Shown here: positions 1 to 8,319 of the stretch, piece by piece
Layout: every line of letters begins with the position of its first letter
Numbering within the stretch: position 1 is the first letter of the stretch
Source: Vibrio splendidus
GTDB lineage: Bacteria; Pseudomonadota; Gammaproteobacteria; Enterobacterales; Vibrionaceae
Assembly: GCF_003345295.1 (NCBI RefSeq)
Contig: NZ_CP031055.1
Coordinates: 1,860,001-1,924,000 of the forward strand
Reading direction: 5' to 3'
DNA: 64,000 nucleotides
The notes under the pieces: model-generated
Database searches by the model: none
The model's input: only the letters and a program-made list of their open reading frames with translations
Told to the model about the DNA's origin: nothing
Position numbers and translations under genes: made by a program

Positions 1-111
1 GCACAGTTTGCAACATTGCATTCGGCGCTTAAATTTCGAAAAGAAGGATATCAACCTGTCGCAAAAATACTAAAAAAACCGCCAAAAATCAGGCATAAAT
101 TACAACTTTAG
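1..111 (+). CDS. Possible 3' end of an unidentified gene (partial)
   Basis: The first frame is open from base 1 to a TAG at 109-111 and would encode the last 36 residues of a basic protein ending in KLQL. It would converge on the response-regulator gene that follows. No motif is recognisable, there is no terminator hairpin after it, and 36 open codons in AT-rich DNA can arise by chance. It is recorded only because the window edge could cut a real gene here. Confidence 0.25.
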   Translation, partial: AQFATLHSALKFRKEGYQPVAKILKKPPKIRHKLQL

Positions 112-148
112 TAATTAAATTACACATTTAATGTAATTTAGCGTAAGA

Positions 149-787
149 TCACTCCACAAGCCCAGAATTAACAGCATATTTAGCTAGCTCTGCCGTAGAG
201 TGAATATCCAGCTTATGCTTAATGTTTTGTCTATGAGTTTCGACGGTTCGATAACTGATATTCAGCGCCTTTGCGACCTCTTTACTGCTCTCCCCTTTCG
301 CCACCAATTTCAACACTGCTTCTTCACGCCTGCTCAATGGATTCTTTACAGATTGCGTGGGAGTAATAGGCTGTGTGAACAAATTCTGTGTTACTTTTTC
401 ACAGAAATAGGTCGAACCTTGGTTCACCGTTTTAATCGCCTGTACCATCTTTTCCGCGGAAATCTCTTTCAACATATAGCCGACGGCACCCGACTGCATC
501 ACTTTCATGATGTATTCACGGTTGTTATGCATGGTCAGCATCAACACCTTGGCATCAGGGTCTTCTTCTTTAATCAGGTGGGTGGCGTCAATGCCATTCA
601 TTATAGGCATGCTGATATCCATCAACACCACATCAGGACGCAGAGTTTTAACTATTTCTACCGCTTCTAATCCATTACTGGCGGTACCTATCACACAAAT
701 ATCTGGCTCGAGTTCCAATCTCGCCATAAAGCCATCCAATACCACTTGGTGATCGTCAGCGATCACAACTCGAATAACTTCACTCAT
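149..787 (-). CDS. NarL/FixJ-family response regulator
   Basis: A 212-residue two-component regulator. The N-terminal receiver domain (about 1-120) has the acidic pair D11/D12 and the phospho-acceptor D57 in VVLMDISMP. The C-terminal LuxR-type helix-turn-helix (about 148-207) contains LSRREEAVLKLVAKG and the recognition-helix segment YRTVETHRQNIKHKL. Its start overlaps the stop of the histidine kinase gene by eight bases, so the two are translationally coupled and almost certainly cognate. A TRAP transporter lies just upstream on the same strand, which suggests that transporter is a target. That is inference; NarL-type regulators of this shape also control acetate or C4-acid use in other bacteria. 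The family is certain, the regulon is not. Confidence 0.92.
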   Translation of the reverse strand: MSEVIRVVIADDHQVVLDGFMARLELEPDICVIGTASNGLEAVEIVKTLRPDVVLMDISMPIMNGIDATHLIKEEDPDAKVLMLTMHNNREYIMKVMQSGAVGYMLKEISAEKMVQAIKTVNQGSTYFCEKVTQNLFTQPITPTQSVKNPLSRREEAVLKLVAKGESSKEVAKALNISYRTVETHRQNIKHKLDIHSTAELAKYAVNSGLVE

Positions 788-2135
788 TCATTAATCCCTC
801 TAGTGTCAGTAACACTGTAATTTCTGTTCCGAGGCCAATCTCACTCATCAATTCAAAATCACCACCAATGAACTCCACTCGCTCTCTCATATTGCGCAGA
901 CCGATCCCTCGTTTTTCCATCGCTTTATAGGTGTTGAAACCGACACCGTTGTCTTGGATTAGAAGCTGTAACACGTTGCCAATTTGCTGCGCGATAACCG
1001 TTACTTTGGTCGCTTGTGCGTGTTTCTCTATGTTATTTAAGGACTCTTGCACCACTCGATATAAGGTCGTCGCAGCCTCTGATTTCAATTTTCCGGGCCG
1101 AGTACTAAACAAGGTTTCTACTTCTATGCCCGAGTGCGCCTGAAAATCTAACAGCAATGAAGACAGCGCCGCTTCTAAGCCAATATCATCCAGTGAGCTT
1201 GGACGAAGTTGATGGGAGATGTGCCTCACCTCTTCGATCGCTCGCATCAATGAATGCTGCGACTTATTCAAATGCGCTTTGAGGTCTTCATTTTGTAACT
1301 TATTACCAAGCAGTTCTAAGTGGCAACGACTCGATACTAATAATTGGTTAATACCGTCATGTAACTCACGCGCTAAATGCTTCTTCTCGTCCTCTTGAAA
1401 CATCACCGTCTTATGCGCCAGTTCCTTCAGGTTATTATCTGCAATCCGATGTTCATGCATATTAATGGCTAAGGTCAGCACGATAATAACCGCCACGGTC
1501 ACACTGAGAATCACCACAATGGAGAAGAAAGTGGTTTCAATATTCTTGTTGATCGCGGCCTGCATCGAAGCCACTTCTTGATGCACGTCTTCAATATACA
1601 AACCCGTGCCAATCATCCAATCCCAACGTTCCAACCAAGCGGCGTAACTCAGCTTAGAGACCACTTCCCCAGTCGAGGGCTTTTGCCACAAATACTGGTG
1701 GAATCCTCCTCCGGTTTGAGCCTCTCTTAGCAGTGCTTCTATCAGAAAATCACCATCTTCATCTTGTAATTGAAGCAGATTTTTCCCAATCAATTCCGGC
1801 TGTATTGGATGAACCAAATTGGTTCCATGGCGATCATATGCGAAGAAATAACCATCAGAGCCATATCTAAGTTTAGACAATATGGTTCGAACTTCTTTTT
1901 TGGCTTGGGCTTCTTGGATATTTGGATCGTTATAGATGTGCTCAATGGCGTCGAATGCGAGGTCGACCGTGTCTTTGAGGGCATTTTCACGCGACTTGAT
2001 TAAGCTGTCTCTGAAGATCTCGACCTCTTTCGCACCCAACGTCTTGGTTTGGTGTAACGAGATCCAACTTATGCTCGCCGTGACCAGTAGCAACGGGAGT
2101 AGCGTCAGCAAAATCAGCTTAGCTTTTAGAGGCAT
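780..2135 (-). CDS. Cache-domain sensor histidine kinase (HisKA_3 type)
   Basis: A 451-residue membrane kinase. A first membrane segment (about 7-26) is followed by an extracytoplasmic single-Cache domain (about 30-195, with DGYFFAYDRHGTNLVHP and the WDWMIGTGLYIEDV signature), a second membrane helix (about 201-224) and a HisKA_3 dimerisation domain with the phosphorylated His near 259 in ARELHDGINQ. The C-terminal HATPase has an N-box (ESLNNIEKHAQ) and glycine boxes (DNGVGFN, GIGLRNMRERV). Cache domains of this class bind small carboxylates or similar ligands. With the adjacent 2-oxoacid-type TRAP transporter, an organic-acid signal is a reasonable inference. A terminator-like hairpin separates it from dctM, so the pair may be transcribed independently or by read-through. 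Confidence 0.9.
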   Translation of the reverse strand: MPLKAKLILLTLLPLLLVTASISWISLHQTKTLGAKEVEIFRDSLIKSRENALKDTVDLAFDAIEHIYNDPNIQEAQAKKEVRTILSKLRYGSDGYFFAYDRHGTNLVHPIQPELIGKNLLQLQDEDGDFLIEALLREAQTGGGFHQYLWQKPSTGEVVSKLSYAAWLERWDWMIGTGLYIEDVHQEVASMQAAINKNIETTFFSIVVILSVTVAVIIVLTLAINMHEHRIADNNLKELAHKTVMFQEDEKKHLARELHDGINQLLVSSRCHLELLGNKLQNEDLKAHLNKSQHSLMRAIEEVRHISHQLRPSSLDDIGLEAALSSLLLDFQAHSGIEVETLFSTRPGKLKSEAATTLYRVVQESLNNIEKHAQATKVTVIAQQIGNVLQLLIQDNGVGFNTYKAMEKRGIGLRNMRERVEFIGGDFELMSEIGLGTEITVLLTLEGLMNE

Positions 2136-2146
2136 TCCTTTCCCTC

Positions 2147-2183
2147 ACAAAAAACGGCTTACTGAACATCAATAAGCCGTTTT
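2147..2183 (-). terminator. Rho-independent terminator after dctM
   Basis: An 11-bp perfect stem (AAAACGGCTTA / TAAGCCGTTTT, loop of 11) is followed on the minus strand by a T-run. It sits between the TRAP large-permease gene and the kinase gene, so it should end or attenuate the transporter transcript. Confidence 0.8.
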
Positions 2184-2239
2184 ACTTTAGCAATTTATAG
2201 ATAGCCGTTGAAACATATCATTCACATTCTTGGCTTCAC

Positions 2240-3523
2240 TCACATTCCATAGAAAGATGGGAAAGCGAGAAGTGATCCAAGTACGAGGATTTGAATCAGA
2301 ATGAACGGCATCACGCCTCGGTAGATGTCCTTTGTGGTGACGCCTTTCGGTGCTACCCCTTTCAAATAGAACAAACTGAAGCCAAATGGCGGCGTTAAGA
2401 AGGAGGTTTGTAGGTTCATCGCGATAAGGATAGCGAACCAAGTCATGTTGATACCCATCAGTTCAGCAACAGGCGCAATGATCGGTACGATGATGAAACA
2501 GATTTCTACGAAGTCGATGAAGAAACCCAGAATCAAAATAACCAACATGGTAATGATCAAGAAGCCCCATTTTTCACCCGGCAACTGCAGCATCCACTCT
2601 TCAACTAGATAATCACCGCCAGTATAAGTGAACGCCATCGAGAATGCCGTCGCACCAAGCAAGATAGCAAAGACCATTGCCGTGACTTTCACCGTTTCTT
2701 TGGACGCTTCATACACCATCGACCAACTGAATTGACCGTACAACAAAGCAAGTACCATAGCACCCGCACCACCTAATGCAGCTGACTCTGTCGGCGTGGC
2801 AACACCCGCGAAGATAGAGCCCAATACGACAATGATCAGCGCGAGTGGCGGTACGATAGCTTTCAGTGCATTGATGACTTCTTGTTTACGACTAATTGAG
2901 TCATCACGTTCAATTGGTTGAGCCGCTTCTGGGTTAAGTTTTGCGTATATCAAGATATAAACGATATACGCGCCCACCAACATTACACCCGGCCAAATTG
3001 CCGCTTGGAACAAGTCGCCGACTGGCACACCCAATACATCACCCAATAAAATCAAGACGATGGATGGCGGAATGATTTGCCCTAAGGTACCAGACGCACA
3101 GATGGTGCCACAGGCTAAGCCTTTATCGTAGTTGTACTTGAGCATAACAGGCAGAGAGATAAGCCCCATTGCCACCACAGAAGCACCAACTACACCGGTT
3201 GATGCGGCAAGTAGCGAGCCCACCAGCACAGTCGAGATAGCAATACCACCACGAACTCCACCAAACAGTCGCCCCATTGACTCAAGTAATTGCTCAGCAA
3301 GCTTGGTCTTTTGTAGAACAAGCCCCATGAAAACGAACAATGGAACGGCCATCAGCACCGTATTTTCCATGATCGATTGAATTCGATATGGCATGAAGGC
3401 GAACATTTCGATGCCTTCAGCCCAAACACCAAAGATTAACGCGATACCACCAAAGGTGAACGCGACAGGGAAGCCAAGCAAAAGAGCAAACAAGGCTACG
3501 AAAAACATTACTATTCCAATCAT
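2240..3523 (-). CDS. dctM: TRAP transporter large permease subunit, DctM type
   Basis: A 427-residue, very hydrophobic protein with the usual length and about 12 membrane segments of a TRAP large permease. It forms the ion-coupled translocation channel in the inner membrane with DctQ. Typical family stretches are the N-terminal LLGFPVAFTFGG, the glycine-rich GGVRGGIAISTVLVGSLLAA and, near the C-terminus, TSFLTPPFGFSLFYLKG. It begins 9 bases after the small permease gene, in the order dctP-dctQ-dctM. The substrate is set by the binding protein, which here resembles 2-oxoacid binders. Confidence 0.95.
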   Translation of the reverse strand: MIGIVMFFVALFALLLGFPVAFTFGGIALIFGVWAEGIEMFAFMPYRIQSIMENTVLMAVPLFVFMGLVLQKTKLAEQLLESMGRLFGGVRGGIAISTVLVGSLLAASTGVVGASVVAMGLISLPVMLKYNYDKGLACGTICASGTLGQIIPPSIVLILLGDVLGVPVGDLFQAAIWPGVMLVGAYIVYILIYAKLNPEAAQPIERDDSISRKQEVINALKAIVPPLALIIVVLGSIFAGVATPTESAALGGAGAMVLALLYGQFSWSMVYEASKETVKVTAMVFAILLGATAFSMAFTYTGGDYLVEEWMLQLPGEKWGFLIITMLVILILGFFIDFVEICFIIVPIIAPVAELMGINMTWFAILIAMNLQTSFLTPPFGFSLFYLKGVAPKGVTTKDIYRGVMPFILIQILVLGSLLAFPSFYGM

Positions 3524-3532
3524 GTTCAGCCT

Positions 3533-4093
3533 CTACTTATTCTTTGTATGAGTATTGTTTACATGCGTGTTAGTTGCATGGATAAGGTGCGGATTAAAAA
3601 TCTTGTTCAGCGAATGCAGAATCAAACCAACACCACTGACTGCCATCAAGAAAAACGACAGTGGGATCATCGCTTTAATGATCCAACGATACGGCAAACC
3701 ACCGGGATCGCCCGACGTTTCACCCAGGTTATAACTCTCTTTGGCCACATCGATACCAAACCAAGCCACCAGCAAACAGAAAGGAAGCAGGAAGACAACG
3801 GTACCTATTAGGTCAATAATGGCTTGTGCTTTAAAGCTCAGTTGCTCGTAAAAAACATCCACTCGTACGTGGCCACCCGCTTTGATGGCATAAGGAACAC
3901 CTAACAAGAATACGGCTGAGAAAAGGTGCCATTCCATCTCTTGGAAGGCGATTGAGACATCATTGAAGGCATATCTCATGACAACGTCATACACAACGTT
4001 AGCGATAAGTAGAATAAACAACATACTGGAAAGCCATCCCAGTGCATCACCGATACGATTAAACAGGCGTTCAATATAAATTAGACTTCGCAT
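3533..4093 (-). CDS. dctQ: TRAP transporter small permease subunit, DctQ type
   Basis: A roughly 186-residue membrane protein with four hydrophobic segments, the standard size for DctQ, which supports the DctM channel. The frame is open for 24 further codons upstream, but the ATG at 4093 has GGAG six bases before it and gives a protein of normal length, so it is preferred. Conserved-looking parts include FNDVSIAFQEMEWHLFSAVF and the AIKAGGHVRVDVFYEQL segment that is typical of the family. It is separated from dctP by about 220 bases containing an inverted repeat. Confidence 0.88.
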   Translation of the reverse strand: MRSLIYIERLFNRIGDALGWLSSMLFILLIANVVYDVVMRYAFNDVSIAFQEMEWHLFSAVFLLGVPYAIKAGGHVRVDVFYEQLSFKAQAIIDLIGTVVFLLPFCLLVAWFGIDVAKESYNLGETSGDPGGLPYRWIIKAMIPLSFFLMAVSGVGLILHSLNKIFNPHLIHATNTHVNNTHTKNK

Positions 4094-4234
4094 TCCCGAC
4101 TCCATGGAATTTGAAAAGACATCGCGTATTAGAGTTAGGGCAACTAAAACAAGTAGCGCTAACAAGATGCACGACGTAGAAAGGGTTCTTGGGATCTTGT
4201 TACAGGATTTATCCTGCTTAATTATTATGGTTAA

Positions 4235-4293
4235 AATGAACCCGCCGCTTAGTCACTCTTAGTTACCTAACAAGAACAGCTTTGGGTTCATTT
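4235..4293 (-). promoter_or_regulatory. Inverted repeat between dctP and dctQ
   Basis: The arms AAATGAACCC and GGGTTCATTT are perfect inverted copies separated by about 38 bases. Placed just after the binding-protein gene, such a structure could stabilise or partly terminate the transcript so that DctP outnumbers the membrane subunits. There is no T-run, so it is not a classical terminator. Confidence 0.45.
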
Positions 4294-4316
4294 AGCTTCA
4301 GTTCAACAACTGTCGA

Positions 4317-5411
4317 TTATTTCGCTTGGCTATTTAAATAAGCTCTGTGTGAAATATCCGTCCATGAGCGCACTTGCTCTAGGTAGCTTGCTTGTGAAGC
4401 TTGGATCTCTTTTGCCAGTGCATCTTTCTCAGCATGTGCCGCAAGTAGGCGATCGTTCGCTTCTTTCAGTGCCGACATGACTTCTGGTGGGAAATCTTTA
4501 ACTTGTACGTCTGGGTATTCTGTTTTCATTGAAACCCAGTTCTTGCCACTTTCGTGCGTTGCTTGTGTGTACATGTCGTAAGCCGCTGTACGCATTGCAA
4601 CACGCAAGATTTCTTGTAGGTCTTCAGGAAGCTTGTTCCATGTACGTTTGTTCACTAGGAATTGAAGCTCTGAACCCGGCTCATGCCAACCTGTGTAGTA
4701 GTACGGCGCGATTTTGTGGAAACCCATACGCAAATCAAGTGATGGACCCACCCACTCTAGCGCATCGATTGTGCGACGCTCTAAAGACGTGTAAAGCTCA
4801 CCAGGGGCAATGTTAGTCGGCTTAGCACCTAGTTCCGCAAGGATCTCACCGGCAAAGCCTGGGATTCGCATTTTCAGACCTTGTAGATCTTCAACGCTGT
4901 TGATCTCTTTTTGAAACCAACCACCCATCTGAATATCCGTGTTACCACCTGGGAACGACATTAGGTTGTGTGGAGAGTAAACCTGCTCCATCAATTCCAT
5001 ACCGCCACCGTGATAGAACCACGCGTATTGTTCTGCTGGCGTCATACCGAAAGGCATAGAAGTGAAGTAAAGAGTGTTTGGAACTTTACCTTTCCAGTAG
5101 TAAGAGCCTGAGTGACCCATGTCGTATTGACCAGACTTAACCATGTCAAAAACGCCAAGCGGTGCTTTGTGTTTGTTTGCTGAATCGATTCTGATTTGCA
5201 GTCGACCATTCGACATTTTCTCAGCCATCGCAGCCATGTTTTTGGTTGCATCACCGAAAACAGGGAAGTTTGGTCCCCATGTTTCAGCGAGCTTCAAGCG
5301 ATAAACCTTATCAGCAGCTGTGGCGCCAGTTGCGACCAAAGCTAAACAAGCCGCTGCAGTAACCGCAACGTTTTTAAAAACTCGTGTGAGGGAGTTAGAT
5401 ATGAGACTCAT
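4317..5411 (-). CDS. dctP: TRAP transporter periplasmic substrate-binding protein, TakP-like
   Basis: A periplasmic solute receptor of about 364 residues, starting MSLISNSLTRVF, with a signal peptide ending near ATGATA-ADK. The longer reading (9 extra residues from 5438) would place extra residues before the signal peptide. The core carries blocks typical of the 2-oxoacid-binding TakP branch: the YHGGGMELMEQVY region, FPGGNTDIQMGGWF, LKMRIPGFAG and TIDALEWVGP. TakP of Rhodobacter sphaeroides binds pyruvate-like 2-oxoacids, so 2-oxo monocarboxylates are the most likely ligands here; this is inferred from remembered family sequence. It leads the dctPQM set, with the sensor kinase pair downstream. 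Confidence 0.9.
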   Translation of the reverse strand: MSLISNSLTRVFKNVAVTAAACLALVATGATAADKVYRLKLAETWGPNFPVFGDATKNMAAMAEKMSNGRLQIRIDSANKHKAPLGVFDMVKSGQYDMGHSGSYYWKGKVPNTLYFTSMPFGMTPAEQYAWFYHGGGMELMEQVYSPHNLMSFPGGNTDIQMGGWFQKEINSVEDLQGLKMRIPGFAGEILAELGAKPTNIAPGELYTSLERRTIDALEWVGPSLDLRMGFHKIAPYYYTGWHEPGSELQFLVNKRTWNKLPEDLQEILRVAMRTAAYDMYTQATHESGKNWVSMKTEYPDVQVKDFPPEVMSALKEANDRLLAAHAEKDALAKEIQASQASYLEQVRSWTDISHRAYLNSQAK

Positions 5412-5907
5412 GTTCACGTCCTTTTGTTGGATTAACACTCTTTCTGTGAGTATTTTTTATGGTTCAACATAAGAGTGCACCTTGATGAGGCAACTAGATA
5501 TCAGGGAGAGCACGCACGACAGACCCACAAAAACTGCGTATTAGACCAAAGGATTACGTAGAACTACGTAGGAAATAATTGAGTTATGTCGGTTTTAAAG
5601 GACTTACTCTATTCATCAGGGGAATGCTTATTGATAAGTACCTAAGTATTAATAATTAAATACCGTTAACAATTGATTGCCATTTCATGATGAGGCTCTA
5701 TTCACACCACAGATCAAATACGCACCTGAATGCATTCAATCCATGAAAATCAAGGTTTCACAGAATCAGACGCCCTACTTTGGTGCTTACTGATTCGAAA
5801 CATCGGACACGCGAAAGACAGAGGAATAACGGAAGGGGTCAGCCGATTGGAAATAAGGCTTCTGGGGCTAGGTTCGAATGCTAGGTTTGAATATGAATAT
5901 GAGTTTA

Positions 5908-5949
5908 GGGATTTAGGGGTTTGGGTTTGGGTTTGGGTTTGGGTTTGGG
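5908..5949 (+). repeat. TTTGGG telomere-like short tandem repeat
   Basis: Seven runs of at least three guanines occur in 42 bases. The last 30 bases (5920-5949) are five exact copies of TTTGGG. The plus strand can in principle fold into a G-quadruplex. It lies 27 bases from the terminator of the convergent Lys/Ala-rich protein gene. Confidence 0.9.
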
Positions 5950-5971
5950 ATTAACATGATCCGTCAGATAC

Positions 5972-5996
5972 AAAAAAGCCTCGAAAATCGAGGCTT
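5972..5996 (-). terminator. Rho-independent terminator of the Lys/Ala-rich protein gene
   Basis: The stem AAGCCTCGA / TCGAGGCTT is followed on the minus strand by six thymines. It lies 35 bases after the stop codon at 6031. Confidence 0.85.
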
Positions 5997-6030
5997 AAAA
6001 ACTTAACGAAGCGAATGTAATCCCACAGGA

Positions 6031-6423
6031 TTAGATAGCTTTGTAGATAACCTTGTTACCTGCAAGTTGCTCTTTCGCTACTAGGTTTTCTTCAAGAAGT
6101 TTTTTCAATGCGCCTGTTGCCCATGAAGCTGCTTTCGCGTCTTCTTGACCAGCTGCTAGGCCGATACCTTTAGGGTTAATGCCTTCAGCATTGCTAACAA
6201 CGATGTCTAGAACTTGTTGTTGCTTAGGAGTCAGTGCTACTGCAACTTCTTTAGTTGCTGCTACTGCTTTCTCTACCGCTGGTTTTGCTGCTACAGTTTT
6301 TTCTGCTACAACTTTCTCTGCGACAGGCTTCGCTTTTTTCGGCGTTGCCACTGCTTTAACTACAGCCGCTTTAGTGCGTTTCTGCAGTTTAGCCTGCACC
6401 TTACGCTTATGAGCAAGTCTCAT
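6031..6423 (-). CDS. Lys/Ala-rich basic protein with C-terminal winged-helix-like region
   Basis: A 130-residue protein. The first half (about 1-65) is a low-complexity, lysine-, alanine- and valine-rich tract with repeated KPVAEKVVAEKTVA-type units, resembling histone-H1-like or nucleoid-associated tails. The second half (about 66-130, from LTPKQQQVLDIVVSN) looks like a compact helical domain ending KLLEENLVAKEQLAGNKVIY, which suits a small winged helix. A DNA- or nucleic-acid-binding role is inferred; no specific family name can be assigned with certainty. It stands alone with its own terminator and a free upstream region of about 220 bases. Confidence 0.8.
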   Translation of the reverse strand: MRLAHKRKVQAKLQKRTKAAVVKAVATPKKAKPVAEKVVAEKTVAAKPAVEKAVAATKEVAVALTPKQQQVLDIVVSNAEGINPKGIGLAAGQEDAKAASWATGALKKLLEENLVAKEQLAGNKVIYKAI

Positions 6424-6643
6424 TGAATATTTCTCCAGTTCACTGCTCTTTTCGCAGTGGTGAAAATTTGAAGCGCGATTTATACCAAAAAACAGGAGCT
6501 ATTTGTAGAGTGAAGCGCCGAAAGTCGACGAAAAATACCGATATTGTCTACTAACGTCTATTATTTAAACATCGACTTATCAATTCAGGGTCATATACAC
6601 TGGTTATCCATCCAGACAAAAATATGAAAACTTGGTGTTGCCT

Positions 6644-7444
6644 ATGGACACTCGTCACCTTACAAATTTCTCTTTGCCTTCGTTCACACGTTCGTACCGT
6701 ATTCTGGCCGTTGTTTTAGGCTTCGTTTGCTTGATCGTTGCTCTGTACAGTGACAATCCAAAGTTACTGATCGTGGGTGCATTTTGCATTATTGCCCTAC
6801 TCGGGACTGGCTATTATTTAATGTTGCGCAGCAGAGTGATGTTCACTCTCACACCGACTCATTTTCAGCAGCATTTTTATAAAGGTGGGTGGGTTTTAAA
6901 GTGGAGCAATATTGAAAAGATTGGCCTATGTACTTACGAACAAGATGGGTGGCATCAACCTCTCCCTTGGGTCGGCATTAAAATGAAAGATTACTCGCCC
7001 TACCTTGACTCTATTTGCCCCAAAATAACCTGCGAATTATTGCTGAGCCAGCGAGCACTTTTGTACTTGGGAGCGAAACAAGCGGGTAAAGAATCACACT
7101 TTGAAGATATGGTGCTCGACTCATCGCATTACCATGCACGTTGTACCGAAAACGGCTGTGTTGAATTGAGCCAATATAAAGAGTCAGAGACTATAGACGA
7201 CGATAACATCAGTGATTACCAGCCACAGACTGCCCTTGATTCAACTAATGAATCGAACACTCAAAACGCGTTGATTAAAGACTATTCAGGATTACAGGCG
7301 ATGCTTGCGAACAGGATGAAATATCAAAGAGGGTTTCACGGCTACGATATTTTCATATCAACCCATGATCTGAATATCAGTGGAGAGGAGTTTATTGGAC
7401 TAGCTCGACGCTACTTGGCGGCTGCCGAGCGCTTTTCTGATTAA
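6644..7444 (+). CDS. DUF2982-type membrane protein
   Basis: A 266-residue protein starting at the ATG of MDTRHLTNFSLP; a TTG twelve bases earlier is in frame but less likely. Two hydrophobic segments follow each other near the N-terminus (about 20-36 and 42-60), leaving a large cytoplasmic domain that contains VMFTLTPTHFQQHFYKGGWV and a C-terminal GYDIFISTHDLNISGEEF. I recognise it as resembling the uncharacterised DUF2982 family of Vibrio and Shewanella. The middle (about 180-215) is acidic and low in complexity, probably a linker. No function can be given. Confidence 0.75.
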   Translation: MDTRHLTNFSLPSFTRSYRILAVVLGFVCLIVALYSDNPKLLIVGAFCIIALLGTGYYLMLRSRVMFTLTPTHFQQHFYKGGWVLKWSNIEKIGLCTYEQDGWHQPLPWVGIKMKDYSPYLDSICPKITCELLLSQRALLYLGAKQAGKESHFEDMVLDSSHYHARCTENGCVELSQYKESETIDDDNISDYQPQTALDSTNESNTQNALIKDYSGLQAMLANRMKYQRGFHGYDIFISTHDLNISGEEFIGLARRYLAAAERFSD

Positions 7445-7483
7445 AAACAGACAAGTTTAGAAATAAACTCGCACGTAATAAAA

Positions 7484-7513
7484 AAGCTTAGCCTTAATAC
7501 AAAAACTAAGCTT
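7484..7513 (+). terminator. Weak hairpin between the DUF2982 gene and gloC
   Basis: Arms AAGCTTAG and CTAAGCTT with a 14-base loop lie between two convergent genes. A-rich sequence before it would serve minus-strand termination and a partly T-rich tract after it would serve plus-strand termination. The stem is short. Confidence 0.45.
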
Positions 7514-7565
7514 CATTTTCAATCAATCGCAACACGAGTAATCGGTCGGACAATCAAACACTTAA

Positions 7566-8219
7566 TTAGTACAGAGGCATTTCATCCGCTACGAATGGGT
7601 TTGATGCGCGCTCACGGCCAAATGTCGATTCAGGGCCATGACCCGGAACGAATGTTACGTCGCTTCCTAGTGGCCAAAGCTTAGTCTTGATTGAAGCAAT
7701 CAGCGTGTTGAAATCACCTTGAGGGAAATCCGTACGACCAATAGCACCGTTAAATAAAACATCACCAACAAACGCCATGCGCGCTTGCTCGCTGAACAGT
7801 ACAACGTGACCTGGCGTATGACCCGGAGTATGAATCACATCAATCACTTGGTTACCAAAAGTCACTTTGTCGCCCTCTTCCAACCATGTGTTTGGTTCAA
7901 AGGCTTTGCACAGTGGGAAACCAAACATCTGGCTTTGATTCTCTAGACCTTGAAGCCAAAAGTTATCGGCTTTATGCGGGCCAACAATGTTCACGTTCAA
8001 GATCTCAGCAAGCGGTACAGTGCCACCCACATGGTCTAAGTGACCGTGCGTCAGGACCAAGTTCACCACTTTAACACCTAGCTCTTCAATGATCGCAGCC
8101 AGCTGTTGAACGTCACCGCCCGGATCGACAACGATGCCTTCCATTGTCTCATCACACCACACAATTGAGCAGTTTTGAGAGAAAGAGGTAACAGGAACAA
8201 CTTGATACTTGAGAGACAT
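7566..8219 (-). CDS. gloC: MBL-fold hydrolase, YcbL/GloC (glyoxalase II-like)
   Basis: A 217-residue metallo-beta-lactamase-fold enzyme. The metal motif THGHLDHVGG (HxHxDH), the second-shell HTPGHTPGHV, the VGDVLFNGAIGRTDFPQGD segment and the C-terminal PGHGPES are all present. YcbL-type proteins hydrolyse S-lactoylglutathione, removing the product of methylglyoxal detoxification. The ATG at 8219 is preferred over the TTG six bases upstream. It follows ycbK and ldtD on the same strand, the gene order found in E. coli. Confidence 0.9.
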   Translation of the reverse strand: MSLKYQVVPVTSFSQNCSIVWCDETMEGIVVDPGGDVQQLAAIIEELGVKVVNLVLTHGHLDHVGGTVPLAEILNVNIVGPHKADNFWLQGLENQSQMFGFPLCKAFEPNTWLEEGDKVTFGNQVIDVIHTPGHTPGHVVLFSEQARMAFVGDVLFNGAIGRTDFPQGDFNTLIASIKTKLWPLGSDVTFVPGHGPESTFGRERASNPFVADEMPLY

Positions 8220-8319
8220 ATACAAACCTTAAAGGGCAAACTGAAATTTGGGCAAACTATGACATTGGATGTCTACTTTGACAAGTCCCTACCGTTTCGC
8301 TCTCAATTTAAGCTTAGCG

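Larger units (their letters stand above)
5412..6030. other. Intergenic region upstream of dctP with TTTGGG array
   Basis: About 620 bases without a convincing gene. It should hold the dctP promoter on the minus strand near 5430-5650. An imperfect hairpin lies at 5762-5797 (GAATCAG / CTGATTC arms), then the G-run array at 5908-5949, then the terminator of the next gene. A 74-codon plus-strand frame (5730-5954) runs through the G-run array and ends in an artificial WVWVWVWVW tail; I do not regard it as a gene. Confidence 0.6.

Noticed and set aside
5730..5954. 74-codon plus-strand frame ending in a WVWVWVWVW tail
   Set aside because: The tail is a translation of the TTTGGG array, and there is no ribosome-binding site, domain or natural composition.
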